DNA of 64,000 bases from Dissophora ornata. Lineage: Eukaryota > Mortierellomycota > Mortierellomycetes > Mortierellales > Mortierellaceae. The stretch covers positions 28,103 to 92,102 of the forward strand of contig MU616580.1 of the NCBI GenBank assembly GCA_025201705.1, read 5' to 3'. Of the stretch, positions 21,654 through 34,612 are shown in pieces. How positions within the stretch are numbered: position 1 is the first letter of the stretch; each line of letters opens with the position of its first letter. The position numbers and the translations under genes are program-made. Below the pieces are notes generated by a model. It saw nothing but the letters and a program-made list of their open reading frames with translations, searched no databases and was not told where the DNA came from.

Positions 21654-22670
21654 ATGGTTTCGTTCAAGCGCGCATTGGTCTTCTTCTCGGCCATCGTCGT
21701 TCTCGCCGCCACGGCCCAGGCCGCCAAGGGACCTGTCATCACCAACAAGGGTACTGTTTTACCTTGACATCTCCGAGGGTACTCTCTCATCAGTTGCAAA
21801 CTGAACTCATCTCGGAGACAAGGGTACTCATCACTTCCAACTATCACTTATTTAATATCTCTTATAGTCTACTTTGACATTGAGCAGGGCGGTAAGCCCC
21901 TTGGTCGTGTCGTCATTGGTCTTTTCGGAAAGGTAAAAAAAATCCCTCCCGGCGCAATTGAACGTTGGGAATAGGACGTTGTATGATCGAATTCTAAGAC
22001 AATCGATCGCTCTTGAACCAGACTGTCCCCAGGACCACCGAAAACTTCCTCCAGCTCGCCAAGGGCAGCGAGGGCTACGGTTACGCCGGATCGTCGTTCC
22101 ACCGTGTCATCAAGGTACTTTGGATGTGTCATCTTGGCCGTTGCAAGGTTTATTTACTCCCCTGAAACTATAACTAACTAGCTGTTGATTTTGACTAACT
22201 GCATGCGTGGAATTAGAAATTCATGATCCAAGGAGTAAGTCTCGCTAAAAATTGCTGTCGAGAAATTTATGGGGGATTAATGGACTCTATCTCACCCCAA
22301 CTTCGTTCTTTCATTTGTTGTATTATAGGGTGATTTCACCAAGGGTGATGGTACTGGAGGAAAGTCGATCTACGGAGCTAAGTTCGAGGATGAGAACTTC
22401 AAGCTTCGCCACACCGGCCCTGGTATTTTGAGCATGGCCAACTCTGGCAAGGACACCAACGGATCTCAGTTCTTTATCACGACTGTCAAGACCTCGTGGT
22501 TGGATGGACGTCACGTTGTGTTCGGAACTGTTATGGAGGGTATGGATATTGTCACTCAAATCGAGAATACCGATACGCTTCCCGGCGATCGCCCCAAGTC
22601 CGCGGTCACGATCGCTGCCTCAGGAGAGGTTGAGATGGAGGCTGACAAGATCGTTCACGCCGAGTTGTAA
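21654..22670 (+). CDS. ER-targeted cyclophilin (peptidyl-prolyl isomerase B type)
   Basis: Secretory-pathway peptidyl-prolyl cis-trans isomerase that assists folding in the ER. Exons: 21654-21750, 21868-21932, 22022-22114, 22217-22234 (only 18 nt) and 22329-22670, in phase throughout, giving 204 residues. Residues 1-24 form a signal peptide (basic MVSFKR then a hydrophobic core [11 protein letters not shown] ending AQA). The cyclophilin domain follows: [48 protein letters not shown] with the catalytic Arg in FHRVIKKFMIQGGDF, then [16 protein letters not shown] and the Trp of [12 protein letters not shown] that is needed for cyclosporin binding. The C-terminus is HAEL, a variant of the K/HDEL retrieval signal, consistent with an ER resident. 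The ATG lies in a strong context (ACAACCATGG). It follows dCMP deaminase on the same strand by 175 bp. Confidence 0.96.
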
Positions 22671-22851
22671 AAAAAAAAAACAAATATTTATATAGAAATA
22701 TAGGACAGCGGGGTCTTACAGGCTCTGTCCTTTTTTTCCTGCCATTTTCTTCCAGTAGACTATTATATTTTCCATAAAGTATTCGGTCTTCAGTGTAGCA
22801 TTGGTGTAGCCTGATTAAAGGCTTTGTAAAATAATTGATCTCCAAATCAAC

Positions 22852-22876
22852 ACGCGTTTAAATTAAAAAAACGCGC
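22852..22876 (+). promoter_or_regulatory. MluI cell-cycle box (ACGCGT) plus near-match upstream of separase
   Basis: ACGCGT at 22852-22857 and ACGCGC at 22871-22876, separated by an A-rich spacer. They lie about 200 bp before the preferred separase ATG (100 bp before the alternative one). In yeasts ACGCGT is bound by MBF (Mbp1/Swi6 type) and drives G1/S transcription. Binding here is inferred from the motif and the function of the downstream gene. Confidence 0.55.
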
Positions 22877-23057
22877 TCCGCGTTCCTGAGTGTGGCTTGT
22901 GTATTTTATTGGTGGACCGAATAATGAGCGTGTCCCTTTTGCTTGTTTTTCCATGGCTTTCAAAGCTACCGCATTCTACTCGCACGCTGTCTTGCAATCA
23001 CTTCTTTTCCTTCATATACTCTTAATCCCTTTCAACGAAAGGCAGATAGAAAGAGCG

Positions 23058-26000
23058 ATGCCAGCCGGAGGACTGGACGCTACAGTTGCAGGGCAACATC
23101 AATACATCTCAATTGAAGTTGTCATCGAAGTCCTGAAGGACCACCGTCAGTACACTTCTCAGCTAGTTCCTGACCTGAGAGACCTCCTATCGTCGCTGCA
23201 AACCCCAGTGGCTCCACAGAAGCTGGCTGCCAGCTCTTCGGGCAGACAGCCGATCCCCACCCCACTCAAAACTAACTACGCTCAAGATGTCAATTCCGCG
23301 AATGTCGGCAAGCACGTCAAGCGACTTTTCAACCAAAGCTTGTCGATGTTGAATAAATGGTCGGAGGTTGTTCAGCAGCCTGACGCTTCCGACGTGGTGG
23401 CGCAGGAGACAACTGCAGCAATGCCCAATCGGAGTCAGGCGGGCACGATCACCACTATCTCGAGAACGACAATGGCAGCAGGCAAGATCACTGCGACAAC
23501 ATCGACCGCAGCAACAACTGCCAGATCACGCTCCGTATCTATCTCGAAGAGCGCCAAGGCAATGACAACATCGAAGACAGCGACGACCGTCACTAAGAGC
23601 CACAGTACCTCATTGCCAGAGGATACCAGCCAGGGACAACAGAAGCGCGTGGTTGGATTGATGCGTGGTGCAAAAACAAACTCGTCGCAAGGCGCCACCA
23701 TCAACAGCGACTCACGGTCTTCACGAACTACTATCGCCGCCCGACTGACTGTACCCGCACCAGTCAAGAGTGAGCTGTCGACGCTAACAGCAGTGATGAT
23801 GCCAACAGCAGCTCCGACTCTCTCTGGTGCTGCTGCTAATAAAAAATTCAACAACCAAAACGCGATCTATGACACCGACCGACCAACTTATGCTCACATC
23901 AACGTGTTAGTTGACGTTGGGTTTCTGGCGGTGAGGGCTCTGGAGCTGATGAGTAGTAGTATTCCTACCACGTTGTTTGAGATCGAAAAAGCGCGATCGA
24001 ATTTGATCTCGAAGGTTATCCACCTTGGCATGGTATGGCGGATTGAGCTTCTCGTGGGTTTGAGCATTGTCAAATATAGCGTTCTTTTCTAGGTTGATGA
24101 CTCTAACAGTTTGTTGTTCGTCAATGATACTTTGCGACTTGTAGAAAAAGCGAGCGCTGCAGGAGCTGGGATTCTTACGGGAACAATTGATCCGATGTGC
24201 TGCATCGCTATGGAATGAGCCAGATCTTGAAGCAAAGGATGAGCAGGATCAGCTGCGGTTGAAAACATCGGAATGTTGCTCCTTCCCAAACTCTTCGTTG
24301 ATGTCCTTCGCCGCCGCTGCCGCAACAGACCCAATCAAAAAGACATACCAGTCCTTATTCACATTTCCATTTCCAGTGGCTCTCTCGAGGCTGACAGCGG
24401 GCACTTCTCCTTCGACTACGATGACGACCGTTGGTGATAGCCGTGAGCTCGATCAAGCCTTAACTTTCATCAGATTGGTTCAAGCACTTCATAACAACGC
24501 CTTACGCTGCTGGATGGATGTCAGGAGCGGATCCTTAGCATACGTACGTGTTCGTTGCAGCGTGGTCGATTTTAGGCTCCAGCAAAGACTAACAGAAATC
24601 TATTATCTGTTATAGCTGCTGCCAGAGATGATGTCGCACCGGAATTCACCTTACGACTGGTGCATGTGCATCGCAAAGGTTCATCGACAGGCCGGACAGC
24701 AGTCCCTGGATGCGTTGTTCCGACTGTTGTTCATTGGTGCTGGGAAGGCTGTAGATAACAACCCAACTCCAGGTGAGTCTGGTTCTCGCCTTTAGCAGGC
24801 GCATCAAAATGGTGTTCTACCCGTGATACTGATGCAAGATGTCTTATCGCTATTTCAGAGGGTCATCGCCATGCTTTCATGCTTAGGATGCATGGTATCC
24901 GGTACTATGGGGCGTGCAAACACATAACCGAGGCCAAGGACGGCATGGTTTGGGACAAGGTCCTGAGATGTGGAGTTGAGTTCGAAAAGTCGATCAGGGA
25001 TGCACAAACTCAAGAGGACATTTTAATTCTGCTGCACACATACAAGACTGCTTACGACTTCCTCAAAGAACTATCGGCTGTTGATCTCTCTGATGCTCGA
25101 TTCCAGGAGTGGTTCAAACACCTCGAGTTTTTCGTGCGCAAGGTGAAGTGTCATGTTGGGCTTATGAGATTCCTCTTTCCGTAAATATCATGGGCCCAAT
25201 TCACTAACCTTGGAGATATGGTTGACATGATTTAATCAAACAGATGGACGTCAAGGAGATGAATTTATTTCTACAGAGTATTCAGAGCGGCGATCGGGAT
25301 TTGGACATGACAGAGGCGACAGAGGCAGCAAGGTCCGGCGCCTCGCAATCAGTGGCAGGTCTGTCGCGTCACCTCACATCTCCCATCGCAACAAGCCAAA
25401 CGAAGCTCAAGCCCGCACCTTTTGCGCAACCCTCCACTGCTCCAACTACGGTTCCAGTACTTGGTCGTCTTGAAAACGCAGTGAAGGCCCTTAGAAGGTT
25501 CGAGGATTTACTTCAGGGTTGGCACTCAATGACACAACCGGGGCAGGATCTAGAAACCTGTGCGTTGAACACAAAGCGCGAGCTACTGTCCTTGGAGGAG
25601 GGCCTGTCATCTTTTCCCATGGAAGGACTGACGACCGCAACACTTCAAAATGCAGCAAGAATTTTCCGCTCGGTTGATACCATTCGGAGCATTGGATCAA
25701 AGATCTTAGACAAGTGCGAGAAGGGCCAAAATACGGATAGCGCCAGGCCTTCTACAGTACCTAGGGTAACTGATATGCTTGAGCGATGGCTCAGTTCTAC
25801 TAAGGCCATCACTCAGATTCTGTCGAACGTGACAGCTGGACTGTGGCATCAAATACAAACCGACTATATAGTACGTATACGGCTGTTCTAACCGACCATG
25901 AATTATGCCCGTCGTACAACAAGCCAGCAGCTCTCTCTAATCTTTGCGCCGTGTTCTGTAACCTGTTGATAGGCCTGCCACGACGCCAATGGAAAAGCTG

Positions 26001-29000
26001 TCCCGGACCCGATAAAGCTCTCCTGTGCCAGAGTGGACGCAATCCTGTTTCTCTTTCGACTGCACCAGTCCAGCCACGACTCAACGACATCACTCGAGCA
26101 ACGACCGATATTGGAATATCTGGAGTCCGCTTTCTTGATAGCAAGGCAGATGAATGACAGTGAATCGCTTCCTTGGATCTCGAACGCGCTTTACAATCTT
26201 GGCGGGACTCTCTTCAAAGTAGGCAAGCGACAGGAGGCTATTCGACCACTAGAAGCTGCCATTGATTGCTACCGCGTGTGGCTTGGTGACGCTCTTTTGG
26301 TGGACACCAGTTTGGAGGACATGTCTGTCCAGAGTGGAGAGGTCAAGGACTCCAAGGTAGAGGCAAGGTTGGTGCTAGCGAATCGATATGAGGTTCTGGG
26401 CGTGTGCTTGCAAGCCATCAACGACCTCAACCGGGCCTTGGATTGTTTCAATTCCGGACTCTGTGCGCTGCCGCTGGATGCGTTTCGAAGTCTCGATACG
26501 GTTGCCCAGGGCGATCTGAAGATTTCTCAACTCCCGGCAGCAAAGCTACTGAACCGACGTACACGGATTTTACTCATGCTGGAAGGGTCACAATTCATGT
26601 CTATTGTAATATCCGTGCCCGAGTTTGATTCCAAGATGACTCGCCGTGGAGTACCTAATCATTTCCGTGGCGTAGTACAAGAATTCGAGTGCGGACTTTT
26701 GTCTGTTCTGAGCGTCAAGGCATATCAAGCCAATCGCCGTAATCAGGAGCGGATCGAGATCTTGAAGTACCTGATGAACAAAGTCTACCGAGGAGGCAGG
26801 CTACTCGCAAATCCGATCCGACGAGCTCGTGTATTGGTACAACTCGCCGTGTTATATCAAAGCAATGGAGATATCGAGCTGCAGCAGGAAGCCCTCCACT
26901 TGGTCGAAGAAGCGATCGAGATTCTGAAGGAGAGAGAACTCATGGCAGATTTGGAGCTGGAGCCTGTCAGGAATCATAATCTAGCCATGGCCTATTCATG
27001 GTACGGGATTCTGGATCGCAACCGGAGCAATGGGCTGTCAAGAAAGTCAAAGCCATTCCAGATCGCGCTGCAGCTCTGGGAAATGATGTTGTCTAACGTC
27101 GAATGCTTTGTCTCTTGCGAGGACACGGCGCTTTTGGACCACCGAGCAAATGTGGAGAGGGTCTTGAAGCAGCTACCAGAGCCTGAGCTATTGTATGACC
27201 ATTTGCAGATGTTGGCGGATTGCCTAGGAATGAATGATTACAGAGTCTTGCAGGTGCAGATCTATTTGCTCATGCTGAGACTCATCAACGGGGTGTTGAC
27301 TGTGTCAGACGATACTTGTGCTGGTAAGTACTGTCCGCTTTTTGACTCAATGGCAGTCGTCTATCATTATCATATAGCTAACCGCTGCGATCATTTGCTG
27401 GAACTGGATTAGACGCGGTGCGGATATACGCTCGAATTGGACAGGCATATCTTGCTCTTGGATACTCGGGTAAAGCCAAGATGGCACTCAATCATGGCAA
27501 ACTCATTCTGGAGGAGATGGCAAGGGCGTCGAATGAGTCCACACTGCGCGGAGAAGTATACGCTATATGGCTTCTTGTTTACAGCCTATATCTCACATCC
27601 GTCGGACACAAAGCTCAAGGTGTGAGCGCCTACAACCAGGCGAAACACCAGTCTGAGAAGCACCAGGCTTTGATTGGTGCCGGTGATGGCGTTGCTGGTT
27701 CTCTCCCTAAACCCGGAGCGCTCTCAAGAAAGGTCGAGGCTAAGGTTCAGAGAGCCTTGATCTTGGTGGAAGCGTCTTTGGCTCGATCGCAGTTACTCTA
27801 TTATGAAGGCAATCTTTCCGAGGCTATAATGGATTCACGACGGGCTGGCCGACAGCTGAGTCGTATTATCTCCACGCTCTCTGTGGCGATCAAAGCTGCT
27901 CAGAAGGACGACAGTGTCATCGTCAAACAACCCATGAAGAACCCCTTTCTGGTACAACAGGATGAGGAGAACGAGGAGCCTGAGGGTTCGCGTCGAAACC
28001 ATGTACAGGAGCAAGTTTCGGTCGAAAGTCGACAGCTGCAGCAAGGCCTCGAGATGCTAGCGACCCAGAGATACCAATGGCCGATCTTTAAACTCTTAAT
28101 CGAGGCATACCGTCAGCTTGGAAAGCTTTACTTGGTCCAGGGCAGTGTCCGTGAGGCCCAGTATTTTGTTAAAGAGGGCAAAGTTATTGCACAGCTCTCC
28201 AAGGCAGGCAAGTCGATGGATAGCTTCATGCTCGATGAAGCAGAGATGAGCCTGCACAGGCACGAGTGGGAGGACTGTCAGCAGATCCTACAGGATCTGA
28301 TCATGCAGGAGGATGGCTCTAATGCCGGAGCACTCTCTTGGGAAATCCAGGATGCCAGGATCCAGCTTTTAAACGGTGACTTCTACTATGCGACCGCACA
28401 GTGGGAGCTATCCATACAGGCGTACTATAGCACGGAAGAGGTTCTTTCACACTTGATGGACAAGTCGTTCATTTCGGAACTTGAGCAGCTGATAATCCGC
28501 GAGCCTCAAACGCCGCGAGAGGCAAAGCTGGTTAAGATCGAACCTCATCAACGGCCAAGCATATGGAGCATCCGAAATATGCAATCTGAAACATCCATGG
28601 CATTCCACGGACCAAGCACACCTGACCAAGCTCAGTTCGAGTGTGTGACACTGGGTGGGATCAAGGCGGCATTGGGCTACAGGACAAGCTTGATCTTTGG
28701 TGAGGAAGGTCATCTAATGAAGGCACATCAGCTAATAGAGAGATCAAGAGCGGAGGATCCAATGGGGTTCACAGTTGCCGAGTATCACTTTACAAAGGCC
28801 AAATTGTTGATCTTGGAGCTGGAGGTCGCGATGGCTAAGCATTTAATGTATGCCATGATACCAGACTCGGCGCTATCTGTGGGATTGTTCAAAAAGACAC
28901 AAACCCAGCAACTAGCACCACTACCGGCGTTATTCCGCGAGCACTCGAATCTGGAGGATAATGAAGAGATAGATCCGTTGCTGAATCCCGCCTCAGTGTC

Positions 29001-31913
29001 CATTATGTCTTCGCCGTCTGTTCGAGTTACGAGGGTGACTCGTCGCCGTCGCTCTCAACTCGCCCACGAGGCTGCTTTGCAGAGTCCCTCTACGAGGACA
29101 CGAAGGGGCGCCACTACTGCTAAAAAAATTCACCAAGACCCCGGAAAGACCTTGATTGACAATTACCACCGGATACTTATGGAAGCTCGCGAGCACCTCT
29201 CATCTGCTTACAAGCATTCGATTCGCACATATTCGCCACACGTTGTCTCGAATATCTGTTCGAAGCAGGCATATTTGTCAGTGTTAGAGTCGTGCTTTCA
29301 ACTAGAGGAATCACACAATAATGAGCTGGGCTTCGAGCGAACCAAGGGCGATGACCTGTGGGCCATGGCTAACCGTGCGGCGTGCTACTTGGAGATGGCC
29401 AAGGCGGTGACACAGCACAGAGAGATGCATGGATTGATCAAACAGAAGTTAAATCCAGAGTCTGCACACGAGGATCAAGCTTGGCCACGGGATATTCAAC
29501 TCAAGCAGCACGGCCAGTCTGGTCCCCGCCAAATATCCCAAGCACCACTTCAGCAGCAGGTACTGCGGATTCAGAAAGGTGGGGCCAAAACGATCAACTA
29601 TATTGGACTAGAGAAACCTCGTCGACTGCAATTGACGGCGAACATGGATAATGAGCAAGAATCTGAGAGCGGGACCGACCATCTCGTCGGCTATGATGAT
29701 GATGACGATGATGATGCGGATGATGTGGAGTTGAATGAAGTCGGTATGGATTCTGAGAGCCTCAAATCGCGTCGTGGAAAACGAGAGTACTTTGACCGCC
29801 AGAGCCGCCTTCATGCCTCCAGCGCATTAGGCAACGAACGAGAGTTCTTGAAAATTCTAGATGATGTCTACAAGCGCGACACTCTGATCATGGAAGATCA
29901 ACCAGACACGTTCCAACGCGACTTTGTGGATATAATACCCGAGAAATGGACGGTAGTCTCACTCTCGATGGACGTCGAGAACGAAGTCCTGTACGTCAAC
30001 CGACTTCGAGCGAATGCGATGCCTCTTGTTGTCCGCCTGCCTTTGAATCGTGCGCAGTCACGAGAGGGCGACGATAAGGATCTGGGACTCGACCTCGCAT
30101 ATGGACTAGGCTTTGACTACGAGCAGAATTCGGCGGAGCTTGGACCACCTCTATCGTATAAGGATGCGCTTGAAGAATTACAGGACATCCTCAGAGAGAG
30201 TCAGGATACTTTAGCAATGACGTCGTCCAAGAACCATGCAGATGCGACAGGAGCATCCTCTTTCGCCTCGAAGCCTGCAGATCTGCCAAGACAGGTCAAA
30301 GCCGAGTGGTGGGCACGTCGGCAGAGACTAGACGATCGATTGTGTGTGCTGTTAGGGGCCATGGAAGATCAGTGGCTCTGTGGTCTCAGGGGCTTGATTC
30401 AGTCTCACAACACACCTGCGAATGACGACAACTTGTTGGGATTCAAAAAGACGCTGGAGTGGATAATGTCCCAAGCTGTGAACACGATGTCGTCCGCGCC
30501 GTCGTCTGTTCTAGGGGGTCGTGCAAGTGCGTCGTCGAAAAGACAGTCGTTCATACAGATCGAGATAAATATCGACCTTTGTCGAACTATTTTGCATCTG
30601 GGAGATCAGCCGACGTTTCAGGAGCTTAAGGATTTGATATATTTCCTTGTAGATGCGTATCTATACAAAAACACGACTTCCGCGTGTGCATCTCCTTCCG
30701 CTACGTCTGGAGCTGGATCAGACGTTGAGACAGCATCATCAATGATCGATTATACGGTGGTCCAGTTTGGGCGGATCGCGATGCAGATCAAGGAAGCTCT
30801 ACGGTGTTATTGGGTAGCAGAGACGGAGGCCAAGAACAACGGGTTTGACGATGGTGCACATGTTATCCTGATCCTGGACAAGCATCTGCAGGTCTTCCCG
30901 TGGGAGTCTTGTCCAGTATTGCGAGGGGAGGCGGTGTCGAGAGTGCCGTCGCTGTGGTTTTTGAGGGATCGAATCATGAAGCAACGATACCTTATCTCCA
31001 GGTCCAATCAACGCCCTGCACGGCCTCTGGGTATGGATTATACTGATGCTTCTGAGACTGAAGCTGAGGCGGGATATCCCTGGAACAGCGGCGAGTGGAA
31101 GGATCTGGAAGTGAACCCAAAGAGGGCGTTCTATGTGCTTAATCCGGGAGGGGATTTGAAGAATACGGAGGACGAGTTTAGGGAGTATGTGGAGAGTCAG
31201 GAAGGATGGGATGGGATCGTTGGGCGAGCGCCACTGGAGATGGAGTGCATCAATGGCCTTTTGAAGAACGATCTCTACGTGTAAGCTTCCCACCCATTTT
31301 CTATTTCTTCGTTCAGTTGTTGAGCAGGCACGGACATTTTAATAGATCTAACTTCCCATTCCTGTTCTTTACCTGTAGGTACTTTGGTCACTCTGGAGGT
31401 GAACAGTACATCAAATCGACGCAGATCCGTCAACTGGGACACTGCGCAGTTTCCCTTCTGCTGGGCTGCAGCTCAGGATCATTGAAAGGTGGCGGTGAAT
31501 TCGACCCGACTGGGAACGCGATGAACTATCTCCTAGCAGGATGCCCGACGCTGGTGGCAAACTTGTGGGATGTGACGGATAAAGACCTTGATCGATTCAG
31601 CATGGCGACATTTAATCTGTGGGGACTCCAAGAAAACCGCTGCGATCGCAGTAACAATCGCGGTCAGGGCAGTCATAACCGAGATCTAAGTTTGAAGGAC
31701 GGTGGTGCGAGCGCCATGGAAGGGATTCAAGAAGAAAGAAAGAAGGGAGAAACAAAGAAGACGAGTAGTGGATTGAGGTTGTCGCTTGTGGAGGCGGTGA
31801 AGGAGGCACGGGAGGAGTGCAAGCTCAAATTCCTGGTTGGAGCAGCATCGGTCGTGTACGGTATACCCTGTTTCCTGAAGAGGGGCAACAGCAGCGACTC
31901 GCAAAAACCGTAG
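23058..31913 (+). CDS. ESP1: Separase (cohesin-cleaving cysteine protease)
   Basis: Clan CD cysteine protease that cleaves the cohesin kleisin at anaphase onset. Exons: 23058-24032, 24145-24543, 24616-24772, 24859-25142, 25244-25870, 25973-27323, 27413-31280 and 31379-31913; all junctions close in phase, giving about 2731 residues. The C-terminal catalytic domain contains the His motif YFGHSGGEQYI (His near residue 2558) and the Cys motif LLLGCSSGSL (Cys near 2584), followed by GNAMNYLLAGCPTLVANLWD, all diagnostic of separase. Upstream, LDKHLQVFPWESCPVLR and VSRVPSLWFLRDR form the start of the caspase-like fold. Residues 1-1900 are mostly helical with TPR-like repeats and a Thr/Ser-rich insert (about 120-270). 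An acidic loop (DDDDDDADDVE) precedes the protease domain. Separase is kept inactive by securin and cyclin B-CDK in known systems; no securin is visible here. Start chosen at ATG 23058; ATG 22953 in frame would add 35 residues. Longer than human separase (2120). Confidence 0.95.
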
Positions 31914-32713
31914 CATGTTAGTTACAACCTGTTCGCTCTCAAATAACGACATACTTGCTAGACGCGCACTGCCACAGATGAATGTTTATTGCGTTATTTA
32001 TAGAACCCTACCACCATTGGCCACGTTAGAGTTTTCGAGCAGGTTACAATTGATACATGTCTGTATGAAGTGGCATGATGATGTCCCGAAACTGCGGTTC
32101 TCTGCTTCGCCACGGATGAGAACCAGGAAGAAGCGAGCTGGACTGCAAAAGAGCAGTTGAGTTGCAGTGCACAGGAAATAAGTTAGACTGTGGTACGGAC
32201 ACTATTGCGCCAAAACAAGACCTATGACGAGATTGCTTGGCATTTTTTTTATTGACAGACAAAGGGATAAAAGGCAGAGGATTGATGGTACCCCCACTCC
32301 AAGAATCCACACCGATGTGAACAACAAGCGACCTGTGCGTCTTCAGGCGACATGATCATGTCATGCCCTGGCAGAGTTGAGCAAGTTGTGGAGGGGGGAG
32401 CGAAGGGAAGTGCTACGCCGCCACAATTTTTTCCTGGGCTGTTGTTTGTCTTGCCCTTTGCCACTCCTTTCCTTTCTTTTCATCCTGTCTCCCTCATTAT
32501 TGCACATCCTCATACCCTGATCCTCCTCTTGATTGCCTCCATACTCCGATTTGCCTGACACCCAGATAGCTATCCCAGATACGCTTCACTTTAGATCCAT
32601 TCCTCTCCAAACAGGAACGATTTCTTCGGCATTATCATTTGTACCTCCGCACAACCACGAACGAAATAAAACCAAGAGACATTCGTCGTTGGCACACACC
32701 CACACACTTCTTT
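31914..32713. other. Intergenic region, promoter of the membrane-protein gene
   Basis: No gene is supported. The right half (32420-32560) is C/T-rich and is the likely promoter and leader of the downstream gene. A G-rich purine stretch lies at 32385-32412. Open frames here are short and without recognisable domains. Confidence 0.5.
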
Positions 32714-34146
32714 ATGGGATCAACACTCGCAGCGTACCGCAAACGGCTTGCGCACGAATGGCCCCGGCTCATTGTCGCCCTGGTCTCGCTCTACGGGATC
32801 TACTACGCCGCAAATATCATCCATTCCACGAGCATGAAAATCCATGCGCTCGGCAGCTTGACTGAGTGTACGCTTTGTCTTTATTTATCTTGGTGCAATA
32901 TGCAGAGTCTGTCCAGTTGATCAATAGCACTCTCAAAAGGTCCTTGTGCTCTAACGCAAAGTGCACTTTTCGTCCCCCTTCCACGGCGTCCTTAGACCCA
33001 CAATCTAATTCTTTTTCGCCGCCTGCTTCTGCGGACTCGATACCATCTTTTGAGTCTCAGTCGTACCCACAAGCCAGATTCGGTCCTAATAGTCGCAATC
33101 ACGCAGTTGACACTAACCGCAACAACAATGAACGCATCAAACAACACAACGAAAACATGCCCCTCCATCGCCCAGACGAGGACAACTACCTGGGCTTGGC
33201 TCCTGCAGCCGAACGCTTTGGTCAGATCCTTCTCGTCCATGAACCAGATTTCAATCTCGATATCGATTTCGACGGACACACAGAAGCCGCAGCAATATAC
33301 ACACTTCTCGTAATATCCTCACTATCTATTATCGATAATGGGATCGGTTTGATGGTGGCAACACGACGGTCGTTAAGGCTGACACAGATTGCGTTTGTAA
33401 TCTGGTGCCTTCGCTTCTTGTTCCGGATGCTATCGCTGGTCTCAGTGTTGTTCATGCTGGCAGTTGAAGATAAATTCCGGAAGACGCACGGCGCGGTATC
33501 AAGGTCGCCATTGGATATGGACATGGACTTTAACAGCAACGACGATAGCAACGACACCATCAACAACGACAATTATCGGAGTAGTCAATATGGCGACAGC
33601 AACATGTACAATGTAGCACCGCCAATGATTATGGTGACTGTATTGGAAGTAATAGTTGCGGTGGTCCATGGATGGTCATTGTTGGTGTTGATCCGAGATC
33701 TGAAAAACCAGCCGAGGCCTAGGACGGTGATTGCACGGCTATGGGCATGGTTCTGTAGAACCAAATGCGGTCATCGACTAGGACTGAGTCGTTTTGCAAT
33801 CAGCACAGCCTCTGCCGCGACGACCAGTGCCATCGATTACCACCATATTGCTGGCATCAGTAACAGTCACTACGTCGGATGTGGCGGAGGAGGTGATCTG
33901 GAGAGCAGCAGCAGTCGCATAAGCAACAGCAGTGGCAGCACCGGAAGTGCGTGGGACTGTGAAATCGCTGCAAGTTTAGGACTTGGCAATGGACTCTTGA
34001 GCAGCGCGAGTAGCATTCGGAGCGTGGCTGCTTCTATGTCGGAGATTATGGTTGCTCCAGGGTCTGTTGTTGCTGGGCGATCGAGAGCCTCAAGTGTGAG
34101 TAGTTTCAGCAGCTATAACAGCTATAGTAGCGCTGAGAAGATATAG
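32714..34146 (+). CDS. Unknown four-span membrane protein (456 aa)
   Basis: Not recognised. Exon 1 is 32714-32865 and exon 2 32928-34146; the intron (GA|GTGTAC to ATCAATAG) is the only combination that closes in phase without a stop. Four hydrophobic segments are visible: about residues 18-36 (RLIVALVSLYGIYYAANII), 170-193 (AIYTLLVISSLSIIDNGIGL), 206-229 (IAFVIWCLRFLFRMLSLVSV) and 283-306 (MIMVTVLEVIVAVVHGWSLL). Between the first and second is a long Asn/Ser/Pro-rich loop of about 120 residues, and a shorter Asp/Asn-rich loop lies between the third and fourth. The last 110 residues are Ser/Gly-rich and probably cytosolic. A basic segment (RDLKNQPRPRTVIARLWAWF) follows the last helix. The layout, one isolated N-terminal span and three later ones, resembles no family I can name. 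It could be a lineage-specific plasma-membrane or vacuolar protein. Confidence 0.72.
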
Positions 34147-34187
34147 GAGAGTGAGGGAGAGAAAGAGAGAAAGAGAGAGAGAGAGAA
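34147..34187. repeat. GA-rich simple repeat after the membrane-protein stop
   Basis: Imperfect GA/GAAA repeats start directly at the stop codon of the upstream gene, within its presumed 3' untranslated region. Confidence 0.8.
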
Positions 34188-34353
34188 ACGTGTCTCTCAT
34201 TGTACATAGACATATAGGCATATAGCATGAAGAGGTCTCTTTACCAGTTACGGCCCATGTCACCTCAATCATTAATAGTGCAGAGCGCACAGTGGGAGTG
34301 CTCATGCAGAGATATGCGTTCACAAGATTTAAACGTAATGCAACGCGACTTTA

Positions 34354-34479
34354 ACGCGTTCGAGTAAACAGTTTTCATCGTCAGTTACGGACAAAAAGCC
34401 TAGGCAAAGGAAGGCGCGTCGACGCGATAAACGATATTATACAGGTTATTCAGGCATCCAATCTGGAAAAAAAACGCGT
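34354..34479 (+). promoter_or_regulatory. Two ACGCGT boxes upstream of lumazine synthase
   Basis: ACGCGT occurs at 34354-34359 and 34474-34479, with further CGCG-containing sequence near 34347 and 34417. They lie 130-260 bp before the RIB4 start. A role in cell-cycle control of a riboflavin gene would be unexpected, so these may serve another factor or be chance; the motif itself is certain. Confidence 0.35.
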
Positions 34480-34612
34480 GATGTCATTACCACAAGCCAC
34501 ACCCTTGGCGTACAAAGGGAGCTCAACATCTCTTTAGTTCTTTTCATTCATCCCTCAACCTACCCCACTGCATTCACACCCCTTTCATACCCAACCCCTA
34601 CATTAACTCACC

